From the NCBI GenBank assembly GCA_024400915.1, contig JAKSLX010000010.1, forward strand, positions 1 to 64,000: DNA of 64,000 nucleotides, written 5' to 3'. This document shows, piece after piece, positions 26,446-34,707 of the stretch. The position numbers and the translations under genes were made by a program. The stretch's first letter is position 1, and the number at the start of each line of letters is the position of its first letter. The notes beneath the pieces are model-generated. The model did no database searches, was not told where the DNA came from, and saw nothing but the letters and a program-made list of their open reading frames with translations. The stretch is from Treponema sp. GTDB taxonomy: Bacteria; Spirochaetota; Spirochaetia; Treponematales; Treponemataceae.

Positions 26446-27803
26446 CAGATGATCCTCAGGAATTCCTTGTAGGCTTTGTAAGCTTCTTCGATGTCGAATC
26501 TTGAAGTTATTTCCCAAGGAGCGTGCATTGAAAGGACGGCAACGCCAGCGTCAAGGACATACATTCCGTATTTTGCAGCAAGGTATGCGATTGTTCCGCC
26601 GCCACCCTGGTCAACTTTTCCAAGTTCTGCAAGCTGGTATTTGATGCCGGCTTTGTCCAAAGCATTCCTCAGCATTGCGATGAATTCTGGACTTGCGTCG
26701 CTTGCCCCTGACTTTCCGCGGCTGCCCGTGTACTTGTTGAATACGATTCCGCCTCCAAGGAAAGAAGAATTTTTCTTGTCGTAGAGTCCTGCATTCATCG
26801 GGTCGTATGCTGAATTAACATCGCTTGAAAGCATGTAGCTGCTGTTAAGGCATCTTCTTAAGGTAAGGTCGCTGTAGTCTCCGAGACGTGCAACAACTTC
26901 TGCCACTGCATTTTCCATGAAGTGGCTTGCCATGCCTGTTGCTCCTACGCTGCCGATTTCTTCCTTGTCTACGCAAAGGCAGCAGAGGGTCTTGTCTGTC
27001 TTTTCTGTATCAAGGATTGCCTGTACCGAAGTGTATGCGCATGAACGGTCATCCTGTCCGTAGGCAAGGATAAGGCTCCTGTCAAAGCCAAGGTCGCGTG
27101 GGGCACCTGCAGGAACAACTTCAAGTTCCGCTGAGTTGAAGTCTTTTTCTTCAAAGCCGTATTTTTCTTTGAGGATCTTTAGGATGTTTTTCTTTGCTGA
27201 TTCCTTTTCTTTTTTCTTGTCGTCCGCTGAGTTTTCGTCTTTTTCATTTTCATCGTCGCTGTCAACGATTCCACTTCCGCAGATGATGTCGAGGATTTCA
27301 CCAGGAATGAATTCCCTTGCGTTTCCTTCCATCTGTTTCTGTGCAAGGTGAGGAAGAATGTCGCTGATGCAGAATACAGGATCATCTTCGTTTTCACCTA
27401 CATTGATGTTTACTGTAGATCCGTCCTTAAGGCAGACAACGCCGTGGAGGGCGAGAGGAATCGTAACCCACTGGTACTTTTTAATTCCTCCGTAGTAGTG
27501 GGTGTTGAGGTAAACTATGAAGTCGCTTTCGTAGAGTGGATTCTGCTTTATGTCCAGGCGAGGGGAGTCGATGTGGGCCCCAAGTATGTTCATTCCCTTT
27601 TCAATTGGCTCTGATCCGATGTGGAAGAGGGCGATAGACTTGTTCCATTTTGAAATGTAAACCTTGTCTCCGGCCTTAAGCTTTTCAACTTTATTTATGT
27701 CCTTGTATCCCTTTTCTTCTGCCAGGCGGATGATTTCGCTTGTGCATTCCCTTTCTGTCTTTCCGTTTTTCAGGAAGTTCTTGTAGTTTTCTACAACACT
27801 CAT
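26445..27803 (-). CDS. M18-family aminopeptidase
   Basis: This zinc aminopeptidase probably removes N-terminal acidic or neutral residues from peptides in the cytoplasm (aspartyl aminopeptidase/Ape family). The 452-residue product has the M18 ligands: GAHIDSPRLD, GQDDRSCAYTS, VDKEEIGSVGATGM, SSDVNSAYDP and LSMHAPWE. A low-complexity insertion of about 25 residues rich in Asp, Glu and Lys lies around 183-208, before KNILKILKEKYG, and may be a surface loop. The ATG at 27803 has a strong GGAGG 6 nt upstream. Confidence 0.9.
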   Translation of the reverse strand: MSVVENYKNFLKNGKTERECTSEIIRLAEEKGYKDINKVEKLKAGDKVYISKWNKSIALFHIGSEPIEKGMNILGAHIDSPRLDIKQNPLYESDFIVYLNTHYYGGIKKYQWVTIPLALHGVVCLKDGSTVNINVGENEDDPVFCISDILPHLAQKQMEGNAREFIPGEILDIICGSGIVDSDDENEKDENSADDKKKEKESAKKNILKILKEKYGFEEKDFNSAELEVVPAGAPRDLGFDRSLILAYGQDDRSCAYTSVQAILDTEKTDKTLCCLCVDKEEIGSVGATGMASHFMENAVAEVVARLGDYSDLTLRRCLNSSYMLSSDVNSAYDPMNAGLYDKKNSSFLGGGIVFNKYTGSRGKSGASDASPEFIAMLRNALDKAGIKYQLAELGKVDQGGGGTIAYLAAKYGMYVLDAGVAVLSMHAPWEITSRFDIEEAYKAYKEFLRII

Positions 27804-27834
27804 ATTTTCCTCCAGATGATTTAATGACTTATTT

Positions 27835-28725
27835 TCAGTCGATAATTTTTATTTCCTTCAGCCAGTTTTTAAGGTCTTCGTTCCAGTGAGTTTCCTTCAT
27901 GAACCAGCCGTCCTTCATTCCAAAACCGTGTCCGCCTTTTTCGTAGACTGCAAAGTGGTGCGGAATGTTTTTTTCTGACAATGCATTATCCAGGCGAACG
28001 GAATTTTCAAAAATGACAACGGGATCGTCACGGCAGGCAAGGATGTAAGTTGGAACCATGTCAGACGGGATGTTGAGTTCCATTGAATATTCATCCTTAA
28101 GCTGCTGTGTGTATTCCTGATGCCCAAGAAGACTTCTTCTGGACCATCTATGGCATATGTCGTCCTGCATTGTAACCACAGGATAAATTGGCATTACGAA
28201 ATTGGGACGGAGTGAAACTTCTGTATGCACGCCAAGCTTTTCAAGTTCATTTCTTGATCCGCCATAGACTCCTGCCATGGTAACAAGGTGACCGCCTGCA
28301 GAATAACCGATGGCGCCGATTTTATCTATGTCGATTCCGTAGGCTTCAGCATTTTCCCTGATGTATTTGATTGCCATTTCAATATCTTCAAGCATTTCCG
28401 GATGATGGTGGCAGTTGTAGGCAACCCGATACTGAAGTACAAAGGGAACGACTCCTATGCTGTCAAACCATTTTGCGCTTGCAAATCCTTCATGGGGCAT
28501 TCCAAGATGATGGTAGCTTCCGCCTGGACAGATTACTACTGCTGCTTTTTTTGTTTCGCCTTGTCCTGTTTTTTTCGGGGCAAAGAGAATTGTGTCGCGG
28601 ACATTCGCTTCCATGCCTTTTATATTCTGCCAAAGATAGATTTTGCTGTACTTTGATCTTTCTCCGCAGAATCCCAGAGCCGCAAATGAGAATAAAATTG
28701 ATAACATTAGAAGAGATTTTTTCAT
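27835..28725 (-). CDS. Secreted alpha/beta-hydrolase, esterase-like
   Basis: The 296-residue product begins with a Sec-type signal (MKKSLLMLSILFSFAALGFC). An alpha/beta-hydrolase fold follows: the oxyanion strand VVICPGGSYHHLGMPHEG, the nucleophile elbow GYSAGGHL (Ser near 144), the acid in LACRDDPVV, and the catalytic His in EKGGHGFGMKDG. This CPGGSY pattern is shared with acetyl-xylan and related carbohydrate esterases. A Cys after the hydrophobic core might be lipid-modified, but the preceding Phe is not a usual lipobox residue. A TACAAT box ends about 8 nt before the ATG with TTGTTT 17 bp upstream. The substrate is inferred only. Confidence 0.8.
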   Translation of the reverse strand: MKKSLLMLSILFSFAALGFCGERSKYSKIYLWQNIKGMEANVRDTILFAPKKTGQGETKKAAVVICPGGSYHHLGMPHEGFASAKWFDSIGVVPFVLQYRVAYNCHHHPEMLEDIEMAIKYIRENAEAYGIDIDKIGAIGYSAGGHLVTMAGVYGGSRNELEKLGVHTEVSLRPNFVMPIYPVVTMQDDICHRWSRRSLLGHQEYTQQLKDEYSMELNIPSDMVPTYILACRDDPVVIFENSVRLDNALSEKNIPHHFAVYEKGGHGFGMKDGWFMKETHWNEDLKNWLKEIKIID

Positions 28726-28773
28726 CTACCTATATTGTAACGAAAAATCTGGCAATAAACAAAGGTTGCCCCT

Positions 28774-28801
28774 TTGATAATGTGGCAAAAAAAAATACAA
28801 T
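28774..28801 (+). promoter_or_regulatory. Promoter of the small secreted protein gene
   Basis: TTGATA (28774-28779), 16-bp spacer, TACAAT (28796-28801). The -10 ends 6 nt before the ATG at 28808. GGAAGA between them could act as a ribosome site only if transcription starts unusually close to the -10, so this is another near-leaderless arrangement. Confidence 0.5.
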
Positions 28802-28807
28802 GGAAGA

Positions 28808-29296
28808 ATGAAAAAGATTCTTTTGTTCATTGGGTGTATGTTTTTTTGTTCCGTTGCATTTGCCAAGGTCGGTTGCGGTGTGCAAGGGGGCGTAAAGTTC
28901 AGTCCGTCACCTGATGGCAGTACAGGAATCACCATCCGTTCTGAATATACTCCGTGGGGAATTTCCGCTTCCTATAACTTCAAGGAAAAATCTGCAGATC
29001 TTATTCTTGACAACTGGTGGGTCTATAAAAAAATGAATTCCAATATAAACTGGTTTGCCCTTTGGGGAATGTCCTTTGGCGGAAGAATTGAAAATGAATC
29101 CTATGTAGAAACAGGTGCCCGCGTTGGAATTGGAATCAATGCCTTCTGCTTTGAAAGCTGTTGCCTTGAATTCTACACCCATGCGGTATGGAATCCTTCG
29201 GTGGGAGTGAACTATGACAGGGATGATGAAAAATACAGCTTCCGTTTTGTTCCAGCCTGTTTCCCTATAAATGCAGGCATAAGGGTCTGGCTATAG
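28808..29296 (+). CDS. Small secreted, probably outer-membrane protein of unknown function
   Basis: I do not recognise a named family. The 162-residue product has a Sec signal peptide (cleavage likely after VAFA, about residue 19) and then alternating strands rich in Gly, Trp, Tyr and Phe (GITIRSEYTPWGISASYNF, GARVGIGINAF, FYTHAVWNPSVGVNYD), ending in VWL. This suggests a small beta-barrel of about eight strands or a periplasmic beta-sandwich. Four Cys in the mature part (VGCGV, AFCFESCCLEF) plus one in VPACFP could form disulfides. The gene stands alone and its TAG overlaps the stop of the convergent nucleosidase gene in the palindrome CTATAG. Confidence 0.6.
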   Translation: MKKILLFIGCMFFCSVAFAKVGCGVQGGVKFSPSPDGSTGITIRSEYTPWGISASYNFKEKSADLILDNWWVYKKMNSNINWFALWGMSFGGRIENESYVETGARVGIGINAFCFESCCLEFYTHAVWNPSVGVNYDRDDEKYSFRFVPACFPINAGIRVWL

Positions 29297-30046
29297 CTTT
29301 TTAACTACATCAAGAACGAATTCCTGACACAGCTGCCCAGTCGTGCGTTCGTATTCTTCACCGGGATGCTGCTCTGAATTTGAAATTATTCTTATGGTCA
29401 ATGAGGGAATGTTGAATCTGTTTGCTATCTGAGTTGCGGCATAGCTTTCCATTTCTTCACAGGTTGAACCGTAAGTTTCTACAAGATGATTTATGCGGTC
29501 CATTTCCATATTCCAGTTGTTGCTTGAAGAAATCGTTCCCTTTACAAGGTTTCCGTTTTTGTACTCGGTTGCCATGGCAAGATCAACAAGGCTGCTGTTG
29601 CTGTAGAGGCATGGCACATCCTTTTCTTTTTCATCGCCTTCAAAAAGGTCCCAGTCCTTTATTTCCCATTCGGTCGGATGAATGCCTTCGCCTTTTCCAT
29701 ATCTGTTGGTTTTGAACGAAGAAATGTTCACGAGCCGTTCCCCGATCACGATGTCCTTTTTGTGAAGAAGAGGATCATGACCGCCAGCAGTTCCCTGGCT
29801 TATGATGCAGTCAGGAGAAAAGTTGAGTATTCCTATTGCTGTTGCTGCCGCTGAATTTTCCATCCCGGTGAAAGTCCTGCAGACTATGATTTTTTTTCCG
29901 CTGAAATTTCCTTCGAAAAAAGGATAGCCTCCGATTTCAGTTTTCTTTACATCTGAAAGCTTTGAAACCATGTACTCAGTTTCTACATTCATTGCGCCAA
30001 AAATCAAGATGCTCTTAATTGAAGAAGGGAAGTTTGAATTACTCAT
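29291..30046 (-). CDS. mtnN: 5'-methylthioadenosine/S-adenosylhomocysteine nucleosidase
   Basis: The enzyme hydrolyses MTA and SAH to adenine and the thiopentose. The product (251 residues from the chosen start) has the phosphorylase/nucleosidase fold: ILIFGAMNVETEYM, GTAGG in the base of the active site, CEEMESYAATQIANRF with the MExE-type ribose-binding Glu pair, and the ISNSEQ loop where the catalytic Asp of Mtn proteins is normally in RxxSD. Here the Asp position reads Asn (ISNSE), so the nucleosidase assignment needs checking. The ATG at 30046 follows TATAAT by 7 nt. It is divergent from the MTA/SAH deaminase gene. Confidence 0.75.
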   Translation of the reverse strand: MSNSNFPSSIKSILIFGAMNVETEYMVSKLSDVKKTEIGGYPFFEGNFSGKKIIVCRTFTGMENSAAATAIGILNFSPDCIISQGTAGGHDPLLHKKDIVIGERLVNISSFKTNRYGKGEGIHPTEWEIKDWDLFEGDEKEKDVPCLYSNSSLVDLAMATEYKNGNLVKGTISSSNNWNMEMDRINHLVETYGSTCEEMESYAATQIANRFNIPSLTIRIISNSEQHPGEEYERTTGQLCQEFVLDVVKKL

Positions 30047-30125
30047 GTTTTCCATTATAATGAAATGAGTTTTTATGGACACCCCTGAAAGCTAAGTTTT
30101 AATTTTACAGTAAGGAAGAAGCAGC

Positions 30126-31433
30126 ATGATTTTTTCAAACATAAAGATGCTCGATGAGAATTTCAAGGTTCTTGAAAATATGTTTGTCCAGACAAAGGAT
30201 GAAAAGATTTCCTACATCGGAACAACCATGCCGGAAAAAACTTCGGCAGAGGAAGAAATTTATGACGGAAAAGGAAAGTTCCTTATGAACGGTTTCTTCA
30301 ACACCCACTGCCATGTTCCAATGACAATTCTCCGCGGCTATGGTGAAGGGCTTTCGTTGCAGGACTGGCTCTTTACAAAGATCTTTCCATTTGAGGCAAA
30401 GCTTACGGCTGAAGATATTTACTGGACAACAAAGCTCGGTGCCATGGAACTTATTGCCAGCGGCTGTGCAAGCATCAGCGACATGTATTTCCGTATTGAA
30501 GATGAAGCAAAGGCTCTTGATGAATGTGGAATGAAGGCAAACATCTGTAACGGTGTTACTTCTTTTGATCCGAACGAAGACCTTGCAAACAACCGTGGCT
30601 GGAATGAGACATGGGCTCTTCTTGATTCTGTTAAGAATGGAAAGTTCAGTAGCCGCATCAAGGTGGATATGGGGCTTCATGCTGAATACACAAACAACGA
30701 TCGCGTTGCAAAAATCATAGCTGAGGAAGCAAAGAAAGCAGGTCTCAACATTCACGCCCATCTTTCAGAAACGGAAAAGGAACAGACTGAATGTAAGGAA
30801 CGGCATGAAGGAAAGACCCCTGCCGAGTTCATGGAAAATGCAGGCGTCCTTGAAAGTCAGTGTCAGTTTGCCCACTGCGTTTATGTAACCGAAGAAGACG
30901 AGGAACTTTTGAAGAAGGCAGGTTCTTTCCTGATTCATAATCCTTCAAGCAACCTTAAGCTTGGCAGCGGCATTGCACCTGTAAAGCGCTGGGTGGAAAA
31001 GGGACTCAAGGTCTGCATAGGAACTGATGGTGCTTCAAGCAACAACAATCTGGACATGATGGAAGAAATCCATGTTGCCGCTCTTCTTTGCCGCGGTGCA
31101 ACAAAAGATGCCAATGCGGTTTCTGCAGCAGACATTGTTAAGATGGCAACTGTAAACGGTGCCCTTGCCCAGGGAAGAAAAGACTGCGGTGCAATCAAAG
31201 TTGGCAACAAGGCGGACATAATTGTCTTTGACCTTATGACACCAAACATGCAACCGGATTTTGACACTCTTGCCAACGTTGTTTTCAGTGCACAGAGTTC
31301 AAACATTGTGATGAACATGATTGACGGCCGAGTAGTTTACCGCGACGGAAACTTTGCCTTCATCAACAAGGAAGAAGTCTACAAAGAAGTCAATGAAAGG
31401 CTTGGACGTATTATAAAGGAACTTGCAAACTAA
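30126..31433 (+). CDS. mtaD: 5-methylthioadenosine/S-adenosylhomocysteine deaminase-like amidohydrolase
   Basis: The 435-residue product belongs to the ATZ/TRZ metal-dependent amidohydrolases that deaminate MTA or SAH. It has GFFNTHCHVPMTILRG (metal His pair), GLHAEYT, NIHAHLSETEKE with the catalytic Glu, FAHCVYV, and IGTDGASSNNNLDM (metal Asp). A C-terminal subdomain with KADIIVFD is normal. AAGGAAG lies before the ATG. It is head-to-head with the nucleosidase gene acting on the same substrates, and lies next to a cluster containing a SAM-dependent methyltransferase. Other deaminases, such as guanine deaminase, are less likely. Confidence 0.85.
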   Translation: MIFSNIKMLDENFKVLENMFVQTKDEKISYIGTTMPEKTSAEEEIYDGKGKFLMNGFFNTHCHVPMTILRGYGEGLSLQDWLFTKIFPFEAKLTAEDIYWTTKLGAMELIASGCASISDMYFRIEDEAKALDECGMKANICNGVTSFDPNEDLANNRGWNETWALLDSVKNGKFSSRIKVDMGLHAEYTNNDRVAKIIAEEAKKAGLNIHAHLSETEKEQTECKERHEGKTPAEFMENAGVLESQCQFAHCVYVTEEDEELLKKAGSFLIHNPSSNLKLGSGIAPVKRWVEKGLKVCIGTDGASSNNNLDMMEEIHVAALLCRGATKDANAVSAADIVKMATVNGALAQGRKDCGAIKVGNKADIIVFDLMTPNMQPDFDTLANVVFSAQSSNIVMNMIDGRVVYRDGNFAFINKEEVYKEVNERLGRIIKELAN

Positions 31434-32305
31434 ACGTTGTTGACCGTCCGTGTAAGCGGATGGTCTTTTTTGTATTCATCTGCAGCGGTACGGATTTTTT
31501 CTGCACAGAGCTGGGTAATTCTTTTTGCAGAAATAGGATCAGAAAGTTCTGCGTATTCTGAAATGTTGATTTCTTCCAGCTTGATTACATGGTAGATGAA
31601 TTTTTCAACAGTATTGAAAGACCAGAAAGGGTTGTTTTTGCCAAGTCCGAATTTGTCGCTTCCTGCAATGAGGACTGGAATTATGTTTGCGCCCGTTGCT
31701 CTTGCGATTCTTGCGGCACCTTTCTTGAAATGGTTCTGCCCGTGGCGTGGAGTGCGGGTTCCTTCCGGGAATATGATTACATTACTTCCAAGATCAAGGC
31801 TTTCCTTGCACCGCCTGCAGAGTTCATCAAAATCCAAAGAGTTGATTATGTAGCAGGCCTTTATCACTCCTCCAAGAACTCCCTTTGAATATTTTTCAGC
31901 AGCAATTACTGTTGCGTTTGGAATGAGGGCAATGAGTACTACGGTATCAAGTATTGAAGGATGATTGGCAACTACGATTTTGGAATGCAGGTTGAAGAAT
32001 TCTTTTCTTGAATCTGTAATGAGGTCTGCAACGCGGGATATCCTTAAAAGTAACATGAAGAACCTGAATCCAGCCGAAATGAACCTTTGTGCCGTGCATC
32101 GAAATTTATCTGCCGGATGAACGAAAATCTTAAGGACTGGAAATACGATGACGGCAAGAATGACTGCGCCTGTTCCGATGAAAAAAATCCAGAAGAGTTT
32201 CATGAAGGCACGGTAAGTGTATGCAATCCAGTTTGAGACTTTAGGCAAATCACGCCAGTTGTATTTTTCGTCGAATTCTTCTTTTGAAAGTTTTTCAGCT
32301 GCCAT
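31430..32305 (-). CDS. 1-acyl-glycerol-3-phosphate acyltransferase family protein
   Basis: The 291-residue product has one or two N-terminal membrane segments (about 30-60) and a PlsC-type domain with the HX4D catalytic motif in VVANHPSILDTVV and the phosphate-binding FPEGTRTPRHG. It transfers an acyl chain to a glycerol phosphate or similar hydroxyl at the inner membrane. It ends the minus-strand arm of the aryl-polyene-like cluster, 9 bp after the KS-like gene, so it may build the lipid part of the product rather than ordinary phospholipid. Its TAG overlaps the stop of the convergent deaminase gene (CTAA). Confidence 0.85.
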   Translation of the reverse strand: MAAEKLSKEEFDEKYNWRDLPKVSNWIAYTYRAFMKLFWIFFIGTGAVILAVIVFPVLKIFVHPADKFRCTAQRFISAGFRFFMLLLRISRVADLITDSRKEFFNLHSKIVVANHPSILDTVVLIALIPNATVIAAEKYSKGVLGGVIKACYIINSLDFDELCRRCKESLDLGSNVIIFPEGTRTPRHGQNHFKKGAARIARATGANIIPVLIAGSDKFGLGKNNPFWSFNTVEKFIYHVIKLEEINISEYAELSDPISAKRITQLCAEKIRTAADEYKKDHPLTRTVNNV

Positions 32306-32314
32306 TGAATTTTC

Positions 32315-32953
32315 CTAAAGCGCCTGTCTTAAAAAATCCAGCGGAGTATTTGCAAGGGATTCAGAATCAAATTCTACAGAACCTTCTTTTTTGTTTGCAG
32401 AAAGAACGCATGCAAAGGCCATTGGCAAAAGTTCTGCGGGCGACTGATAGTTTCTGAGTGTGTCCTTATATTCGTCAGGAATTTTTTCATCCGCATAGAC
32501 AAAAAGAATTTCTTTTTCATCTCCGCTAAGGACGCTTGCTGCGGCTGAAAGAAGGGCATCTTTAAAACTTCCTTTGGAAGGATAGATTACGCTGTAGCCG
32601 CCTTTCATCTTGAGGGCGATTGTTGCCGCTGCAATGGGAGTGTTGAACACAGAAAGGGAGAATGCGGCAGGAAGAATCATTTTGTCTTCTATGAGCATTT
32701 TATCGATGGCGAATTCCCTTTCTATTTCACCGCGGAAAGAAGAAAAAACAATCTTGAAATCTCTTGCGCCTGGAATTTCTTCAACCACATCATGAACAAC
32801 CTGAACCGTCATCTTTGTAATCTGGCTGAATCTTCTTCGGAACAGTGGATCTGTGAATTCAATTTTTGGCGAAAGCTTTTCGTTCTGAATGGCATCAAGC
32901 CCGTTTTCAATTCCAGGGGCCCATGCCTTTGTACTGCTGATGTAAAATTTCAT
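32315..32953 (-). CDS. Beta-ketoacyl synthase N-terminal-like protein (chain-length-factor type)
   Basis: The 212-residue protein resembles the short ketosynthase-like proteins (Ketoacyl-synt_2 type) found in aryl-polyene clusters. It starts MKFYISSTKAWAPG, has RRFSQITKMTVQVVHD and VFSSFRGEIE, and keeps the FNTPIAAATIALKMKGG segment, but has no Cys nucleophile in the usual ACSS setting. Family knowledge suggests such proteins pair with a catalytic KS to set polyene length. Its ATG overlaps the methyltransferase stop (TAATG). It is too short to be a free-standing ketosynthase. Confidence 0.75.
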   Translation of the reverse strand: MKFYISSTKAWAPGIENGLDAIQNEKLSPKIEFTDPLFRRRFSQITKMTVQVVHDVVEEIPGARDFKIVFSSFRGEIEREFAIDKMLIEDKMILPAAFSLSVFNTPIAAATIALKMKGGYSVIYPSKGSFKDALLSAAASVLSGDEKEILFVYADEKIPDEYKDTLRNYQSPAELLPMAFACVLSANKKEGSVEFDSESLANTPLDFLRQAL

Positions 32954-34068
32954 TACTTGCCGAACTCCAGAAGAGAGTATGCGTTGCTGCCTAAATTGTG
33001 GTGGGCGTCCTTAAGGCGGAATCCGGCTGCTTCTATGGCATCCCTTAATTCTTCAAAGCGGTACATCTTGCTGTTGCCGTTTGCCATGCAGGTAAAGTAA
33101 AGGGAAGTTGCCATTACGGAGTATGCATTGCCTTCAAACTGCTGCTTGTCCCACAATGGTTCAAGAACATAGACGGTTGTATTGTCTCCGGCAGCTTCAT
33201 AGATTTTCTTTGCAATTTTAGTAACCTGCTTAAGGCTGAAGCAGTCAAGGAACTGGCTCATCCAGTAGGCGTCTGCACCGGCTGGAAGTTTTGTAGTTTC
33301 ATCAAGAACGTTTCCGCTGCAGGTGCTGATTCTGTCTGCAAAACCGGCTGCGGCCGCATTCTTTTCTGCAACGGCTGTCTGACCCGGCAGATCTACGATG
33401 GTTACTTTTACATCAGGATTATATTTGCAGCAGGCAATGGACCACTTTGCAGTATTTCCTCCGATGTCAACGAGGGTCTTTGGTGCCTTGCTTCCAAATA
33501 CTACAGGAAGGGCAACAGGAAAAGCTATGTCGGAATAGAAATGATCGAATTCAAACCAGGACTTTTTTGAGCGGTCATCAAGCTGAGAAAGACCTTCGTA
33601 GATGACGGTCCACTTATCTGAAAATTCCTTGAGCCCTTCAGGTTTTCCGTTTACTACAGATTCCTTGAGCTTGAATGCGCCTTTGTAGCAGATGTCGTTT
33701 GTAAAATTGAAGTTCACTTTTGTAAGGGTATCGTTCAGGAGGAACCAGCCTGTTTTTCCAAGCGTGTATTTTTCATCCTTCTGGCAGGTAGAATCCTTTG
33801 TAATCCTTATGACGTTCATGCCCAAAGCCATTTCGCAAAGGACACCGGTTCCGTATTCCGTAAGGTTTGCCTTTTTTGCAAGGTCTGGGATTGAGATTCC
33901 TTCGTCGCCTGCGTCTTCAATGAGATTAAGAAGCCCGAGTTCTATCATTGCCCTGATGGCCTGGAAAGTCATTGGAGCGAAAGCAATTTTCTGTGCTTCA
34001 AAGCGTGCATCAATGGCACGGATACAGTCATCTTTATACTTGTCAAATGAATACTTGGATTTGTCCAT
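32953..34068 (-). CDS. SAM-dependent O-methyltransferase (COMT-like family)
   Basis: The 371-residue product has an N-terminal winged-helix dimerisation region (about 25-100, with ELGLLNLIEDAGDEGISIPDLA) and a C-terminal class I methyltransferase domain: motif I LVDIGGNTAKWSIA, KVTIVDLPGQ, and the late YWMSQFLDCF with VYVLEPL. This plan is shared with plant-type and bacterial O-methyltransferases acting on aromatic hydroxyls. It heads the minus-strand arm of the cluster, divergent from the ACP genes. Methylation of the aryl head group of a polyene is the likely role, inferred from context. Confidence 0.85.
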   Translation of the reverse strand: MDKSKYSFDKYKDDCIRAIDARFEAQKIAFAPMTFQAIRAMIELGLLNLIEDAGDEGISIPDLAKKANLTEYGTGVLCEMALGMNVIRITKDSTCQKDEKYTLGKTGWFLLNDTLTKVNFNFTNDICYKGAFKLKESVVNGKPEGLKEFSDKWTVIYEGLSQLDDRSKKSWFEFDHFYSDIAFPVALPVVFGSKAPKTLVDIGGNTAKWSIACCKYNPDVKVTIVDLPGQTAVAEKNAAAAGFADRISTCSGNVLDETTKLPAGADAYWMSQFLDCFSLKQVTKIAKKIYEAAGDNTTVYVLEPLWDKQQFEGNAYSVMATSLYFTCMANGNSKMYRFEELRDAIEAAGFRLKDAHHNLGSNAYSLLEFGK

Positions 34069-34087
34069 AAGTCCCTCGTAGGAACAT

Positions 34088-34093
34088 ATTATA
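34088..34093 (-). promoter_or_regulatory. Probable -10 box for the minus-strand arm of the polyene cluster
   Basis: A consensus TATAAT on the minus strand lies 20 bp before the methyltransferase ATG. No convincing -35 hexamer was found at 16-18 bp, so the promoter may need an activator. Confidence 0.35.
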
Positions 34094-34123
34094 TTGAATC
34101 TGCATTCATTTCTACTATATAAT
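34094..34123 (+). promoter_or_regulatory. Promoter of the main plus-strand arm of the polyene cluster
   Basis: TTGAAT (34094-34099), 18-bp spacer, TATAAT (34118-34123). AGGAGA (34143-34148) precedes the first ACP start. It lies back to back with a minus-strand TATAAT, so the two arms could be co-regulated from the 87-bp gap. Confidence 0.65.
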
Positions 34124-34155
34124 AATGCAATATTTTGTTTTTAGGAGAATTTATC

Positions 34156-34422
34156 ATGAACGAGTTGAAACAGGAAATCAAAGAAGTAATCATTTCTTCA
34201 CTCCAGCTTGAAGACATTAAGCCAGAAAATATCGTGGATGATGCTCCTTTATTCAACGAAGGTCTTGGTCTCGATTCCATTGACGCACTTGAACTCGGTG
34301 TTGCTCTCAAGAAAAAGTTTGGAATCAAATTTGCCACAGAAGGCGAAGACACAAAGAAGGTTTTTGCTTCGGTAAATGCACTTGCCGAATACATTACCGC
34401 AGAACGCGCAAAGGCAAACTAA
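34156..34422 (+). CDS. Acyl carrier protein 1 of the polyene cluster
   Basis: This 88-residue acyl carrier protein has the phosphopantetheine attachment site GLDSIDALELG (Ser41). It should carry the growing chain or starter as a thioester. The ATG at 34156 follows AGGAGA at the right distance; an earlier in-frame TTG at 34135 would add residues with no ACP character. It is the first gene of the plus-strand arm, followed 9 bp later by a second, different ACP. Two ACPs in tandem are typical of aryl-polyene clusters. Confidence 0.9.
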   Translation: MNELKQEIKEVIISSLQLEDIKPENIVDDAPLFNEGLGLDSIDALELGVALKKKFGIKFATEGEDTKKVFASVNALAEYITAERAKAN

Positions 34423-34431
34423 GGAGTCCAC

Positions 34432-34683
34432 ATGTCAAAGGAAGAAATTTTTGAAAAGCTTAAGAATATCCTCGTTTCGGTTTTTGAACTTGAGGAAGCA
34501 GACATTACTCTGGATGCACTTTTGGGTGATGACCTTGATTTGGATTCGATCGATGCAATTGACCTCGTCGTAAAGATGAAGGAATACACTCCGGAAGGAA
34601 AGCCTACAATCGATGCTTCTATTTTCAAGGAAGTAAAGACTGTTCAGGATGTGGTTGATGCCCTTGCCAAGGTTTGGGCTTAG
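34432..34683 (+). CDS. Acyl carrier protein 2 of the polyene cluster
   Basis: The 83-residue product has the carrier site DLDSIDAIDLV (Ser39) and the normal four-helix length. It differs from the first ACP throughout, so the pair probably have separate jobs (for example starter loading versus elongation) and are not a recent duplication. An AGGAG overlaps the first ACP's stop codon and serves as its ribosome site. Confidence 0.9.
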   Translation: MSKEEIFEKLKNILVSVFELEEADITLDALLGDDLDLDSIDAIDLVVKMKEYTPEGKPTIDASIFKEVKTVQDVVDALAKVWA

Positions 34684-34707
34684 GTAGAAACTTTAAGGAA
34701 GCGGATT

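Noticed and set aside
27816..28725. Lipoprotein call for the esterase-like protein
   Set aside because: The Cys after the hydrophobic core is preceded by Phe, a poor lipobox residue, so a normal Sec signal is kept as the safer reading.
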